From: Chryseobacterium sp. JJR-5R
GTDB lineage: Bacteria; Bacteroidota; Bacteroidia; Flavobacteriales; Weeksellaceae
Length of the DNA stretch: 64,000 nt
NCBI RefSeq assembly: GCF_034047335.1
Contig: NZ_CP139137.1
Coordinates: 186,001 to 250,000, forward strand
Reading direction: 5' to 3'
In this document: piece after piece, positions 36,222 through 45,300 of the stretch
Layout of the letters: every line of letters begins with the position of its first letter
Position numbering within the stretch: position 1 is the stretch's first letter
Position numbers and translations under genes: made by a program
Notes under the pieces: model-generated
The model's database searches: none
The model's input: the letters and a program-made list of their open reading frames with translations, nothing else
What the model was told of the DNA's origin: nothing

Positions 36222-37123
36222 GAAGCTGTTTAAACTTATTTAGAAAGAGAGTTCCGAGAAAATTAGCAATTTTGGATTGCAATTTAAAAGACTAATAATC
36301 TGGAACTCATTAGCAAATATAAAATAGAGAAATGGATTTTACCCCATTTAAGCAAAGGAAAAAGAGGGTTTTCTACGAAGTTTGACCTTGTAAAGATAAT
36401 TCAGACCATCATAAAACGGCTGAAAACCGGTTGCCAGTGGCGGGAAATTTCAATAAAAGACTATTTTGGGGAAGAAAACATAAGCTGGCAGAATGTGTAT
36501 TATTTTTTTAATAAATGGAGCAGGGACGGCAGCTTCAGGAATGTCTGGGTTCATCTTTTAAATCGTAACAGGAGGATGTTGGATCTATCGTGTGTTCAAC
36601 TCGACGGCAGTCAGACCCGGTGCAGGATGGGTGGAGAATCGACGGGATACCAAAGCAGGAAATCTGCGAAAACCAGCAATATGATTTTTCTTTGTGACAA
36701 TCGTGGCCAAATGCTTTCAATGGGAAATCCCAGAAGCGGAAATCATCACGATTTACATGAAATAGAAGGCATTATGGGTGAGATTATTGAAATTTTGTCC
36801 GAAGCGGAAATTTCTCATAAAGGTCTTTTTCTGAATGCGGATTCAGGATTTGACAGTAAAAATTTAAGACAGAAATTAGAAATGGGGGAAATAACGGGCA
36901 ACATCAAAACCAATTCCCGGAATAAGAAAACAGTAGATAATGATTACTATTTTGATGAAAAATTATACGAAAGCAGATTTAAAATAGAGCAGGCAAATGC
37001 TTGGTTAGACGGCTTCAAGGCTTTACTGATTAGATTTGAAACATTGAATATTACATGGAAGGCTATGCACTTTTTGGCATTCTCCTTAAGACTAATCAAA
37101 AAATTAAAAGTTTAAACAACTTC
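36222..37123 (+). mobile_element. IS5-family insertion sequence (902 bp)
   Basis: The ends are inverted repeats: GAAGCTGTTTAAACTT at 36222-36237 and the complement of GAAGTTGTTTAAACTT at 37108-37123 (15 of 16 identical). It carries one transposase gene whose stop lies within the right repeat. I see no convincing target duplication. It is inserted into a toxin-gene fragment on its right side, whose last residues and stop now come from the IS. Confidence 0.88.
36300..37115 (+). CDS. IS5-family DDE transposase
   Basis: About 271 residues if read from CTG at 36300 (LELISKYKIEKWILPHL); the first ATG at 36495 would remove the conserved N-terminal domain. No ATG lies between the upstream in-frame stop (36285) and 36300. 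So either CTG is used or the normal ATG has mutated. DDE features include VQLDGSQTRCRMGG, FLNADSGFDSKNLR and the final Glu region YESRFKIEQANAWLDGFKAL. A decayed relative lies at 49.5 kb. Confidence 0.85.
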   Translation: MELISKYKIEKWILPHLSKGKRGFSTKFDLVKIIQTIIKRLKTGCQWREISIKDYFGEENISWQNVYYFFNKWSRDGSFRNVWVHLLNRNRRMLDLSCVQLDGSQTRCRMGGESTGYQSRKSAKTSNMIFLCDNRGQMLSMGNPRSGNHHDLHEIEGIMGEIIEILSEAEISHKGLFLNADSGFDSKNLRQKLEMGEITGNIKTNSRNKKTVDNDYYFDEKLYESRFKIEQANAWLDGFKALLIRFETLNITWKAMHFLAFSLRLIKKLKV

Positions 37124-37459
37124 ATAAACATATTTTTCTCTTTTATATAATCTAATCCAATTTTCTATCGTATAATCTCCTTCCTTAACTCCTTTTAATG
37201 GAGCATTCTTCACATATTCTTGAAAACCTATTTTAGACATTTCTTCTGCATGGTAATGTTCGTGTACCATTACATACTCTGTTACATCATCCATATATTT
37301 TATGGTATCAATATTGGGATCAAATTGTGCTAGAACATTTGGGTTATCAAATTTATCTACTTTCAATAATTTAGTACCATACTTTTTCATTACCAGTACC
37401 CAATCTTCTATTTCCGATTCTGAAAGAATTTCACCTCCTTGAACACCTATTTTTTGATA
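37112..37459 (-). pseudogene. Orphan zincin-type toxin domain fragment (Tox-MPTase4-like), cut by IS5
   Basis: The open frame from 37459 to the IS reads GGEILSESEIEDWVLVMKKY, then GTKLLKVDKFDN. It contains the zinc motif VMVHEHYHAEEM (HExxH) and ends REKYVYE. The pattern of HExxH, KIGFQEY and WIRLYKREKYVYE resembles the metallopeptidase toxin domains found at the C-termini of polymorphic toxins, in particular Tox-MPTase4. The final two codons and the stop belong to the IS. There is no N-terminal delivery part and no promoter, so this is a silent cassette. An ATG at 37390 exists by chance or as residual start. Confidence 0.7.
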
Positions 37460-37650
37460 TTACTTGCTTCAAGAACGTCATCAATAATTTTTTTGAAACT
37501 TCCTTTTTCTCCTTTTAAGATACACAATAATTCTTGAAAGCTTCAATAGTCCTTAGCACAAATCTGGAAAAAATTCTTATTGCTTTCAAAATGCTTTATG
37601 CCAATCCCTAACCAAGACGAAAGATTCCAAAGATCATTTTCTAATTTTTT
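37447..37650 (-). pseudogene. Remnant of a small (possibly immunity) gene
   Basis: The minus frame reads ENDLWNLSSWLGIGIKHFES and NKNFFQICAKDY, TGA at 37543-37545, then SFQELLCILKGEKGSFKKII and DDVLEASNIKK to TAG 37447. It lacks a start codon: the frame begins inside the preceding terminator. The aromatic, acidic character and the position between an effector/immunity pair and an orphan toxin suit an immunity gene remnant. This is inference; no family is recognised. Confidence 0.55.
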
Positions 37651-37653
37651 TTA

Positions 37654-37686
37654 ATAAAAAAACCGCCTCATTTATGAAGCGGTTTA
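37654..37686 (-). terminator. Terminator of the island operon
   Basis: AAACCGC (37661-37667) pairs with GCGGTTT (37680-37686), with TCAT/ATGA inside. The minus strand then has seven T (37654-37660). It lies 7 nt after the stop at 37693. Confidence 0.88.
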
Positions 37687-37692
37687 TAAATA

Positions 37693-38187
37693 CTATCTTC
37701 CATAATCTTTAATGAAAGTATTTTCTGTGGGATGATATTCAAAAGTTTTTAGATTTAACCATCTTATTTCTATAAAACCCATTACTCCTTTTTCTTTGCT
37801 GAAATCATTATCAGTATCTATGTATGTAGCTAGAAAATTTTCTCCATCAATTTCTTTTATTTCACCTATTGAATAAATGGGAGAAATCTTATTCCAATTA
37901 ATAGGTTTTGGTGGAAGTACGATTCTGACTATTTCCTTTTTTAAGTTGTACATCACAAGATTGTTTGGATGAGGATGAATTATTGAGTTCTTATAGAATA
38001 AAATTAAAATATATTCAGGAGATAAAAATATTTTAGCAGGTCTTTCTTTTTCAGACCACTCAAAGCTATATTTATGAATGTTAACTGACCAAGATAGCTC
38101 TATTGGATCTTCAATTATTCCATTTTCTTTTTCAAATCCATTCTTTTTTTCATCCTCTGGATATAAAGATTTAATGTAAAATTTCAT
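37693..38187 (-). CDS. Small protein after the effector gene (immunity candidate)
   Basis: 164 residues, no signal peptide, acidic and aromatic-rich (SVNIHKYSFEWSEKERPAKI, FIEIRWLNLKTFEYH). It begins 2 nt after the effector stop and is followed by the operon terminator. No family is recognised. Position, size and tight spacing match immunity proteins of polymorphic toxin systems, so protection against the effector at 38190 is the working hypothesis. Confidence 0.65.
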   Translation of the reverse strand: MKFYIKSLYPEDEKKNGFEKENGIIEDPIELSWSVNIHKYSFEWSEKERPAKIFLSPEYILILFYKNSIIHPHPNNLVMYNLKKEIVRIVLPPKPINWNKISPIYSIGEIKEIDGENFLATYIDTDNDFSKEKGVMGFIEIRWLNLKTFEYHPTENTFIKDYGR

Positions 38188-38189
38188 AA

Positions 38190-40706
38190 TTATTTTAATT
38201 TTTCTGAGTTAATTTCTTCTATGAATGATTTAAACGTTTTTTCTTCCCAAGCATTAATAAATTCCCACTGTTTAGGACCTGTATTTATTCCTGTATCCAA
38301 GTGACCAATATAACCTTCTCTAGTTGGTAATTCTTTACCTGCTTTTACTTTATACCTTCTTACAACCAATTCGCCTATTGCTTCATCTTTAAAGCTTTTA
38401 AGAACTTGAAGTTTTTCTCGTAATTCTTTTATGCTTTTTACTTCATAATCAGAGGCCCATCCACCAGGAACTTCTCTTTGTAAGCTCCTATTCTCAAACT
38501 CTACAATATAAAATTCATCTCCTTCTTTTAGGACTTTATCTATTACTTTAGATTTGTTAGTAGGTTTAACAGCAAAAGGATTATAATTTCCTGACCTTTC
38601 AAAAGTATAGTTAATATATTCTCCATCCCGAATTTTTCCTTCTTCAAACTTTGCCCGGAAACCTATATCATCACCTTTTTTTATAACCTTTATATTATCA
38701 TTATACTTTTTAATGGTTTTTTTTCCAAAATCATCAATTACTTCCAGCTCTATTTTTACGTTTTTTAACTCTGTAAAATATTCATAATTATTGAGTTCTC
38801 TAAAGTATTTTATTTCAACAATAATTCCTTTAGGATTTATTTTTAAAAGTGTTTTTCCTTTAAATTCTAATACCAAGAGACCATCAATAATTTTTTTTTG
38901 AAGATTTGGAAAATTTTTAGTTAATAAATCTACAAATTTTCCGATACCTGAAGGTAATTTTTTTAGAAATATAGAAACTTGTTCATCTATTAATTTTATT
39001 GATTTCGTAAACGCTTCATCAATAATTCTCTTAATTTCATTCCATCCTCTCTTTAAAAATATTAATAACTCCTGAAAACCTTTGATAAGATCTTGTATGC
39101 TTTTTATAACAAATTTAGAAAAAGTTCTTATAGCTTTTACAATACCTTTTACAGCACTAAATCCTAAGCGAAAAATTCCTAGAATTGTCTCTGCTAATGC
39201 ATTTACAATTGCGGCAACACTCAAAGTTCCTCCACTTACAAGTATTCCAACGATGATTTCAATAATTAGTGAAATGATAAACCCAAAAGCATAGCCTATA
39301 AAATAAGAGCAGGCAACAGGATCAAAGGTAAGATTCATTCCTTTTGATTTCTCATAAATGTATTTTGCAGTTTCGGTAAAACTGATCTTTTTTATTGCCT
39401 GTACAGCTTCATCAAACTGTTCCAAAAGGGTAGGCAGATATTTGTCTATGTTCTGAACAAAGTCTTTTCCCATTGTAATCCCGTCATAGATCATCTTCAC
39501 CATGGCGAATAATCCTGAAAGAGAATCTACAAGCCCGTTCCACACTCCGCATAATAGGGCATTATATGCTTGTACACCATATTTAAGAATGTCAAGATTA
39601 GAAATGTCGTCTAAACCCGTAATGACATCGTACATAATGTCATAGGCACTAAGATACAGGTTGTATAAGAGTTCCAAAAAACCTTTTGGCTGACTGTTTT
39701 TTCTGAAATCTTTTTTGATGTTTAAAACCAACCTTACCAGATTATTCTGATCAGTAAGCATTGTTTTTAACAGTTCGGTGATTTCGCTAAAATTGACAAT
39801 GCCATTACTGTCTTTTCCGGAAGAGAGAAGGGGATTATATCTGTAATTTTTATCGACTTCTCCGTTTTCAAGTTTTGGCGGTTTGGGCTGCCATCTGTTT
39901 TCTCCAAGTCTTGTTTCTTCTATGAGTAAAATGACCTTTTCTAAAAGAACACTGGTTGCTTTTCTGAGAGCATCATTGGTCAGGATTTCTAAACCGGGGC
40001 TGATAACAGAAATTCCACTGGAAAAAAAAGAAGCCAGCTTAAAGTATGTTTTGGCAATATCAACACGGATATCTTCAATATAGCCTTTCTGTAAAAGCGT
40101 TTTGATCTGATCATCAGATAATTCAGGGATTACTTTTTTTATTTCTTTGTAAATCTCATCATTACTATATAAGTCATATTCCAGCCTTCCGCTTTTATTC
40201 AGAAAAGATAAGACATCATTTGAAATTTTTATTGCGCCATAGGTTCCGCTGACCTTATCTTCAGTATTGTCTTCTACAAAAATTAATATTTCTCTTCCTG
40301 AAGGAGCAGAGACCTCAAAAGATTCTTTCAGTTTTGTAGCATCTCTTGATGAAAATATAATGACTCTGAAAGCAAAATTATTAACGTCTTCTACACCATA
40401 ATAATAAAAGTCTTTTACAGTAGTTTTAATGACTGATTCTAAATCGCTTCCAATGTCCGGAATATAAGTGAAAGTTCCTTCAACAGGAGGATTTGAATCC
40501 GGATAATATTTTGTTAAGAGTTCATCAGGTGATTGATTGAAAAATTTTACGGTTGCAAGCGGGCTTACGTTGGTCATTCCTCGTATGTTCTCTCCAATTG
40601 AAAAAGTATTCTTAAATGAAGGAAATGAAGATTGAAAAAATTTATTCTCCATCGACAAAGCTTCTTCACCAATATCAAAAACATCTTTATATTCTGTATT
40701 TTTCAT
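38190..40706 (-). CDS. Large effector candidate with central hydrophobic region
   Basis: 838 residues from ATG 40706 (MKNTEYKDVFDIGEEALS). A longer frame from 40760 would start inside a terminator hairpin and is rejected. The N-terminal part (1-300) has no recognised domain. A hydrophobic region (about 470-520: FIGYAFGFIISLIIEIIVGI and following) could insert in a membrane. The C-terminal 150 residues (EFYIVEFENRSLQREVPGGW, VVRRYKVKAGKELPTREGYI) look like a separate globular domain. With the small gene directly behind it, the layout is that of a modular toxin with C-terminal effector domain. No known toxin family is recognised. Confidence 0.65.
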   Translation of the reverse strand: MKNTEYKDVFDIGEEALSMENKFFQSSFPSFKNTFSIGENIRGMTNVSPLATVKFFNQSPDELLTKYYPDSNPPVEGTFTYIPDIGSDLESVIKTTVKDFYYYGVEDVNNFAFRVIIFSSRDATKLKESFEVSAPSGREILIFVEDNTEDKVSGTYGAIKISNDVLSFLNKSGRLEYDLYSNDEIYKEIKKVIPELSDDQIKTLLQKGYIEDIRVDIAKTYFKLASFFSSGISVISPGLEILTNDALRKATSVLLEKVILLIEETRLGENRWQPKPPKLENGEVDKNYRYNPLLSSGKDSNGIVNFSEITELLKTMLTDQNNLVRLVLNIKKDFRKNSQPKGFLELLYNLYLSAYDIMYDVITGLDDISNLDILKYGVQAYNALLCGVWNGLVDSLSGLFAMVKMIYDGITMGKDFVQNIDKYLPTLLEQFDEAVQAIKKISFTETAKYIYEKSKGMNLTFDPVACSYFIGYAFGFIISLIIEIIVGILVSGGTLSVAAIVNALAETILGIFRLGFSAVKGIVKAIRTFSKFVIKSIQDLIKGFQELLIFLKRGWNEIKRIIDEAFTKSIKLIDEQVSIFLKKLPSGIGKFVDLLTKNFPNLQKKIIDGLLVLEFKGKTLLKINPKGIIVEIKYFRELNNYEYFTELKNVKIELEVIDDFGKKTIKKYNDNIKVIKKGDDIGFRAKFEEGKIRDGEYINYTFERSGNYNPFAVKPTNKSKVIDKVLKEGDEFYIVEFENRSLQREVPGGWASDYEVKSIKELREKLQVLKSFKDEAIGELVVRRYKVKAGKELPTREGYIGHLDTGINTGPKQWEFINAWEEKTFKSFIEEINSEKLK

Positions 40707-40730
40707 TTTTAATAATTTTAAAGGATTAAT

Positions 40731-40756
40731 AAAAAGGCAGAGTCTTACACTCTGCC
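40731..40756 (-). terminator. Intrinsic terminator inside the island operon, before the effector gene
   Basis: GGCAGAGT (40736-40743) pairs with ACTCTGCC (40749-40756) around a 5-nt loop. The minus strand then shows a T-run (40731-40735). It sits between the tail-fibre-like gene and the effector gene, so effector transcription depends on read-through. Confidence 0.85.
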
Positions 40757-40778
40757 CCATATTATTGAAAAATTCTAA

Positions 40779-42332
40779 TTAAAATGTATAAGCTGACTGG
40801 ATGTTAAAGCCTGCGTCTGCACCTGTGGTATCATTATTGGTAGTATTGTTAATGTAGGAAACAAGAGATAATGCGTCTTCAATTCCTGTTCTTGTACTCA
40901 TATTTACATAAGAACCATATTGTATGTACACAATAAATAAATTTCCATTTCTTGCGATGCTCCAATTAATTACAGGCTGATCATTAGGTGTACCTACTGC
41001 AAAGAGAGTGTCGCCTGCGATCGTTTTTGTATGATTAGCAATATTATTGCTACTAATACTTATTTGAAAATGAGCATTATTTGTCAAAGCCAGAGTATTA
41101 TTTGTGTTTATCAAGCCCAAGACAATATTCATTAAAGAAAAAGCTGCATCACTCAGCCTCATCGTTCCGGATATTATGAAGTTTTGCCCTGCTGTAACGA
41201 ACTCGCTGCTCTTTAATGCCGCAACAATGAGATTTTCCCTGGCGAAAGGTTTATTGGCAGCTCTTGCATTATAAGACATGGAACCCCCGGAAACCGTAAT
41301 GACATTTTGTGTATTTGGAGTAAAAAGTTTAGTTTCCCATGTAAGATTATTTAAATTAATCGCATTTAAAGCAGAAACTATTTTAATTGTTAATGAAGTT
41401 ACATAATAAGCAACGCCGTTCCATAACCTTATCTTATATTCTCCGATTGCTAAATTCTTAAAATTATAATAGAACATTAGGTCTAAGCCGTTTTGATATA
41501 ACTGAACCTGTGAATTAGGAATGGTTGCTATTTTGGTAACACCATCTGCTGCCATGATATCTACAGAGAAAGACGTTGGTGGCAGGTTGAGGTTTGCACC
41601 TCTCAGACTGATCCAGTAATTTCTATCCTGTTTATCTATAACAGGTGGGGTAATGGCAGCTACGCTCATGGTATTTGTCGTCCACCCTCCGTTCATTGCT
41701 GTTTTCCATGCTGTTCTTTCAGCATCGGACATTGTTGCCGGCAGGCTTAAAAATGATTGTTTACCATTGGATTTTCCTACTTTTCCAGCTGGATTCTGTG
41801 TAATAAATGTATTGAATGCGGGGTCATTAGAAACATCGGCTAATCCGGAAATTGTGTAGTTTTTGCCGATTGTCTTCATTTCCCAATCGGCTCCTAATGT
41901 CAATCCTGCTCCGGTAACGGATGTTAAAGAAGAATTGGCGATATTCTTTCCTAAATCTCCTGCCGGAAGTCTTGCCACATCTCCATTATCATTTAAACCC
42001 ACAATTTTAGGATAATCCAAAACATTACCGTCATTTGCAGGCCTGTTTAATTTTTGACGGACTTTTTCTTTTGTAACCGAATTGTATTCTGCCTGAGTGG
42101 TAATTCCATCTGCAATCAGGTCAAGATCTGAAATGCTTACATGGTCATCTGACAATGCTACCGGGATTGATCCGTCAACTACAGCATGGGTTTTCAAATC
42201 ACCGTTAGCGTCAATGGCATAGTCTGTGTAAGTAGCTGCACCCGGTGCAGCTACTTGGTAAATAACATTGGTTTCTCTTTCCGTGGCAGGCGGCAATGCA
42301 TTTACTCTTATTATTTTTCCTATATTGGACAT
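40779..42332 (-). CDS. Tail-fibre-like / surface-binding protein
   Basis: 517 residues, no signal peptide. The N-terminus (IIRVNALPPATERETNVIYQ) resembles the attachment region of phage tail-fibre or baseplate-upper proteins. The rest is a Ser/Thr/Asn-rich beta-sheet pattern with many small residues (NNTLALTNNAHFQISISSNN), typical of trimeric fibres. It follows the 1237-residue gene by 29 nt. A receptor-binding role is inferred from style only; no named domain is recognised. Confidence 0.55.
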   Translation of the reverse strand: MSNIGKIIRVNALPPATERETNVIYQVAAPGAATYTDYAIDANGDLKTHAVVDGSIPVALSDDHVSISDLDLIADGITTQAEYNSVTKEKVRQKLNRPANDGNVLDYPKIVGLNDNGDVARLPAGDLGKNIANSSLTSVTGAGLTLGADWEMKTIGKNYTISGLADVSNDPAFNTFITQNPAGKVGKSNGKQSFLSLPATMSDAERTAWKTAMNGGWTTNTMSVAAITPPVIDKQDRNYWISLRGANLNLPPTSFSVDIMAADGVTKIATIPNSQVQLYQNGLDLMFYYNFKNLAIGEYKIRLWNGVAYYVTSLTIKIVSALNAINLNNLTWETKLFTPNTQNVITVSGGSMSYNARAANKPFARENLIVAALKSSEFVTAGQNFIISGTMRLSDAAFSLMNIVLGLINTNNTLALTNNAHFQISISSNNIANHTKTIAGDTLFAVGTPNDQPVINWSIARNGNLFIVYIQYGSYVNMSTRTGIEDALSLVSYINNTTNNDTTGADAGFNIQSAYTF

Positions 42333-42361
42333 TTTATTTTAATTTTTTAGTTGGTATTTAA

Positions 42362-45300
42362 TTAAAGCCAGTCTCCTGTGATGATTTTTTCAGTTGTGTC
42401 CTCAGATTTCACGCCTAGTAAATTATTATTGGGCTTAAAGTATGAATTATCAGTTACTACATCTGAAGGTACTTCAAACTCCCTAGGATTTTCCTTTGTA
42501 AAAGGCAGTACAGTAAGGGTCTTTAATCCTACAGAATCTTCCTGTAAAATATTAAGAGATGTAGGAAGTGTTGTAATCCATGCTTTTCCCTGCTTCAGAC
42601 CTACTGGTTCACGCATTTCATCAACAATACTCATATACATTGGATCTCCTATAACAGGAACTTCGCCACCATTCCAGATTCTTCCGGTTGTTAAAAAGAA
42701 CTGTACCGCATCTTCAAATCCCGGATTTACGGTAACAATTACTCTTGCCATACCTGCCTGAAGAAAATTTCTGAACAATGGATCTGCACTGTTTGATAAA
42801 TACATATTCTGCCATTCATTCCTGTTGGCCCAGTAATAAGGGTAGAATGTATACTGCATAATGGTCCATTCAAAAGCCTGTTCCATAAATTTGGCTAATG
42901 CGGTATACTGATCAAGATTTTCATCTAAAATAATGCTGAAATCCTGCATTGCTTTTGCATTATTGGTAAGGTTTTTACCTAAAGCAGAATAATCCTGAAG
43001 TAGAAATGCAATACAGTTATGCTTAAGAATAACTCTTTCCATATCTCGGTAGAAGCTGGAAACCTTCTCTTCATTCTCTTTCTCCTGCTCCTTAGCGGTT
43101 GCCTCCAATTCTTTTTTCTTTTCCTGGAACTCAGCATAGGCTTCCTGATAGGCTTTAATGATCGCATCAAAGTTTTCCTGTTTCCATGTATTCATGTAAG
43201 CATCAGAAAGTTTACAGGTAACTTCAAAATTAAAGTTAACAGAATCAATATTGGATCCCTGATATACAAAATCGTAAGTGCCGGTAACATTTTGAGGTGA
43301 AAATTCTGCGGTGCTGTCAATAGAAGTACTGCTGTTGTTAAAAGATGTCATACCTCCGGCAAAATTGCTCGTATACAAAGTACTTCCACCCTTTCTGTTT
43401 CTTTCAAACCCATACCACATTTTCACGTGGCTCGCCTGATAATTTGCAGGGATGTCAATATTTAAGTGCTTATATCCGTTATCACCATTTAGTTTAATCC
43501 ATTGTAAACCAGTAGTGAACTTTTTAGTTGTTTCTATAAGTTCAGTCAGCTTAACACTGTATATGCCTGCCCAATATTGTATTTGATCCAATGAGGCTGA
43601 TTTAGGATCTGCCATCGTCCTTGGCTGGGTGGCCGTTCGCGGATCGATAGGAGCTGTTAGGGTTTCTGTTACAGATGCTGCGGTTGCAAGACGGTGTAGT
43701 TTTGCCGGTTCAGGAATCATGAATTCAAACATGGTACGTTTACCATAGTTGTAAATCTGATTCTTCATCTTTTTATCTACCCATCGGTAAACGCCGATTA
43801 CATGCTTATCTCCGTTTCTGTTATCAAAACCATGGGCATTGTTTTCCTCAAACTCTTCTATAATCTTTTCAATCCTTTCTTCAGCTACTTTTGTAAGCAA
43901 TCTTTCTGTGGCTTTTTCTGTGATTTCCTGAGATTTTGCAACAGCTTGCCTTGTGCTGTTCTCTTTGGCATTATGAGAAGCAAAGCTGCCGCCAACCTGA
44001 TAGGATGTACCACCACCATAGTTAAAATGTGCTTCTGCGTTGGTATCCTGCTGGATAATATTGGCTACCTCAGACTGCATATCATTCCTGGTTGTTGAGG
44101 TCGTATCATTCAATGTTTCTCTTTCGGTAGATTTAGAAGTTGTGGTCTGTATTTCACTTCTTCTCAGTTTTCGGGTAGATTTCTGCTTAAATTCCTTAGC
44201 CATCACATTTTCGATATGAGTAACGTCTCCGGGAGCATACGCATGGGTTGTTTGTACCACCTTAAGGTAATCAGCAATCCCCAGTCTTTTTACTCCAAAA
44301 TGTCTAGGAAAGAAAACTCCCGGCTGTGGCGTATCATTTTCTCCATCTGGACTTTCGGGATCAGCTGTTTTTATCTCTTCTGTATATAAGATTCCGGTAT
44401 AAGGCTGATCTATAACAATATTTGTGTATTCTAAGGTTGCCTGTTTTCCGTTATTAAAGAAAATCTGAATTTTTAAAGACCTGATAACTTTTCCAAATCT
44501 ATTGACTAGAATAGGAAGGAAGGTCACTTTATTGTCTACAATATCTATATTTGAATAAACTTCTTCAAAAAGACCAAGATCTGTGCTTGCTGAAATTTTT
44601 GCTGAGCCTAAACCATAAGAGTTGCTTTCAGCCTGATAATAAAAAGTAAGAGAAGAAGAAGTCTGCGCAATTCCCGTATTATAGCTTGCTTTAAAATAAT
44701 ACGTTCTTGATACAGCCTGTGAAAGATTGCTTTGAAAATTACTTACAGGAACTAATATATTTCCCAGATTAAGATACTTTTGTTCCTGAAGAGGCGATTT
44801 TTGAAGCAATAACTGTACAGTAGCAGATAATTTCTGTTCCAGTTTTTCAAAAACTTCTACATAAGTATCATAGAAATCAGTTATTTCAACGATAACATTT
44901 CCTATCTGTAATTTTCTTTCAGATAATATTTTGATATAATTATCATTATAGGTACCAGTGGAAGCATCTTCTGATTTTTTTGTGAAAAGATTGACAAATA
45001 ATTTTAAAGAATCCAGAGAAATACCGTCTTTTAAATCTTCAAAGTTAAGCTCATTTTTATAATCAAATTGAAATAGAGGAATGTTTAAAGGTTGCAGCCC
45101 TTCATATAATTTATCAATTTCAGCTTGGGTCATCCCTTCCGTAATCCGAGATTTTATTTGCTCAATCTGTAAATTATAGGTATTAATTTCTTCTTTATAG
45201 CGCTCTTTATAAGCTAAATGTGCGGCTTCATAAGCTTTGTTTTTTAGTTTTACATAAACCGTCTGAAGATTGTGCAGTTCCGACTTTAATTTTTCAAGGC

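Noticed and set aside
37447..37650. Reading this stretch as a diverged copy of the effector's hydrophobic region (LKAIRIFSRFVLRTIEAFK in another frame)
   Set aside because: That reading needs two frameshifts; a single frame with one TGA covers the whole stretch and ends in a natural stop.
40707..40760. Extended N-terminus of the effector (ATG at 40760)
   Set aside because: The extra 18 codons cover a terminator hairpin and T-run; ATG 40706 gives a normal start.
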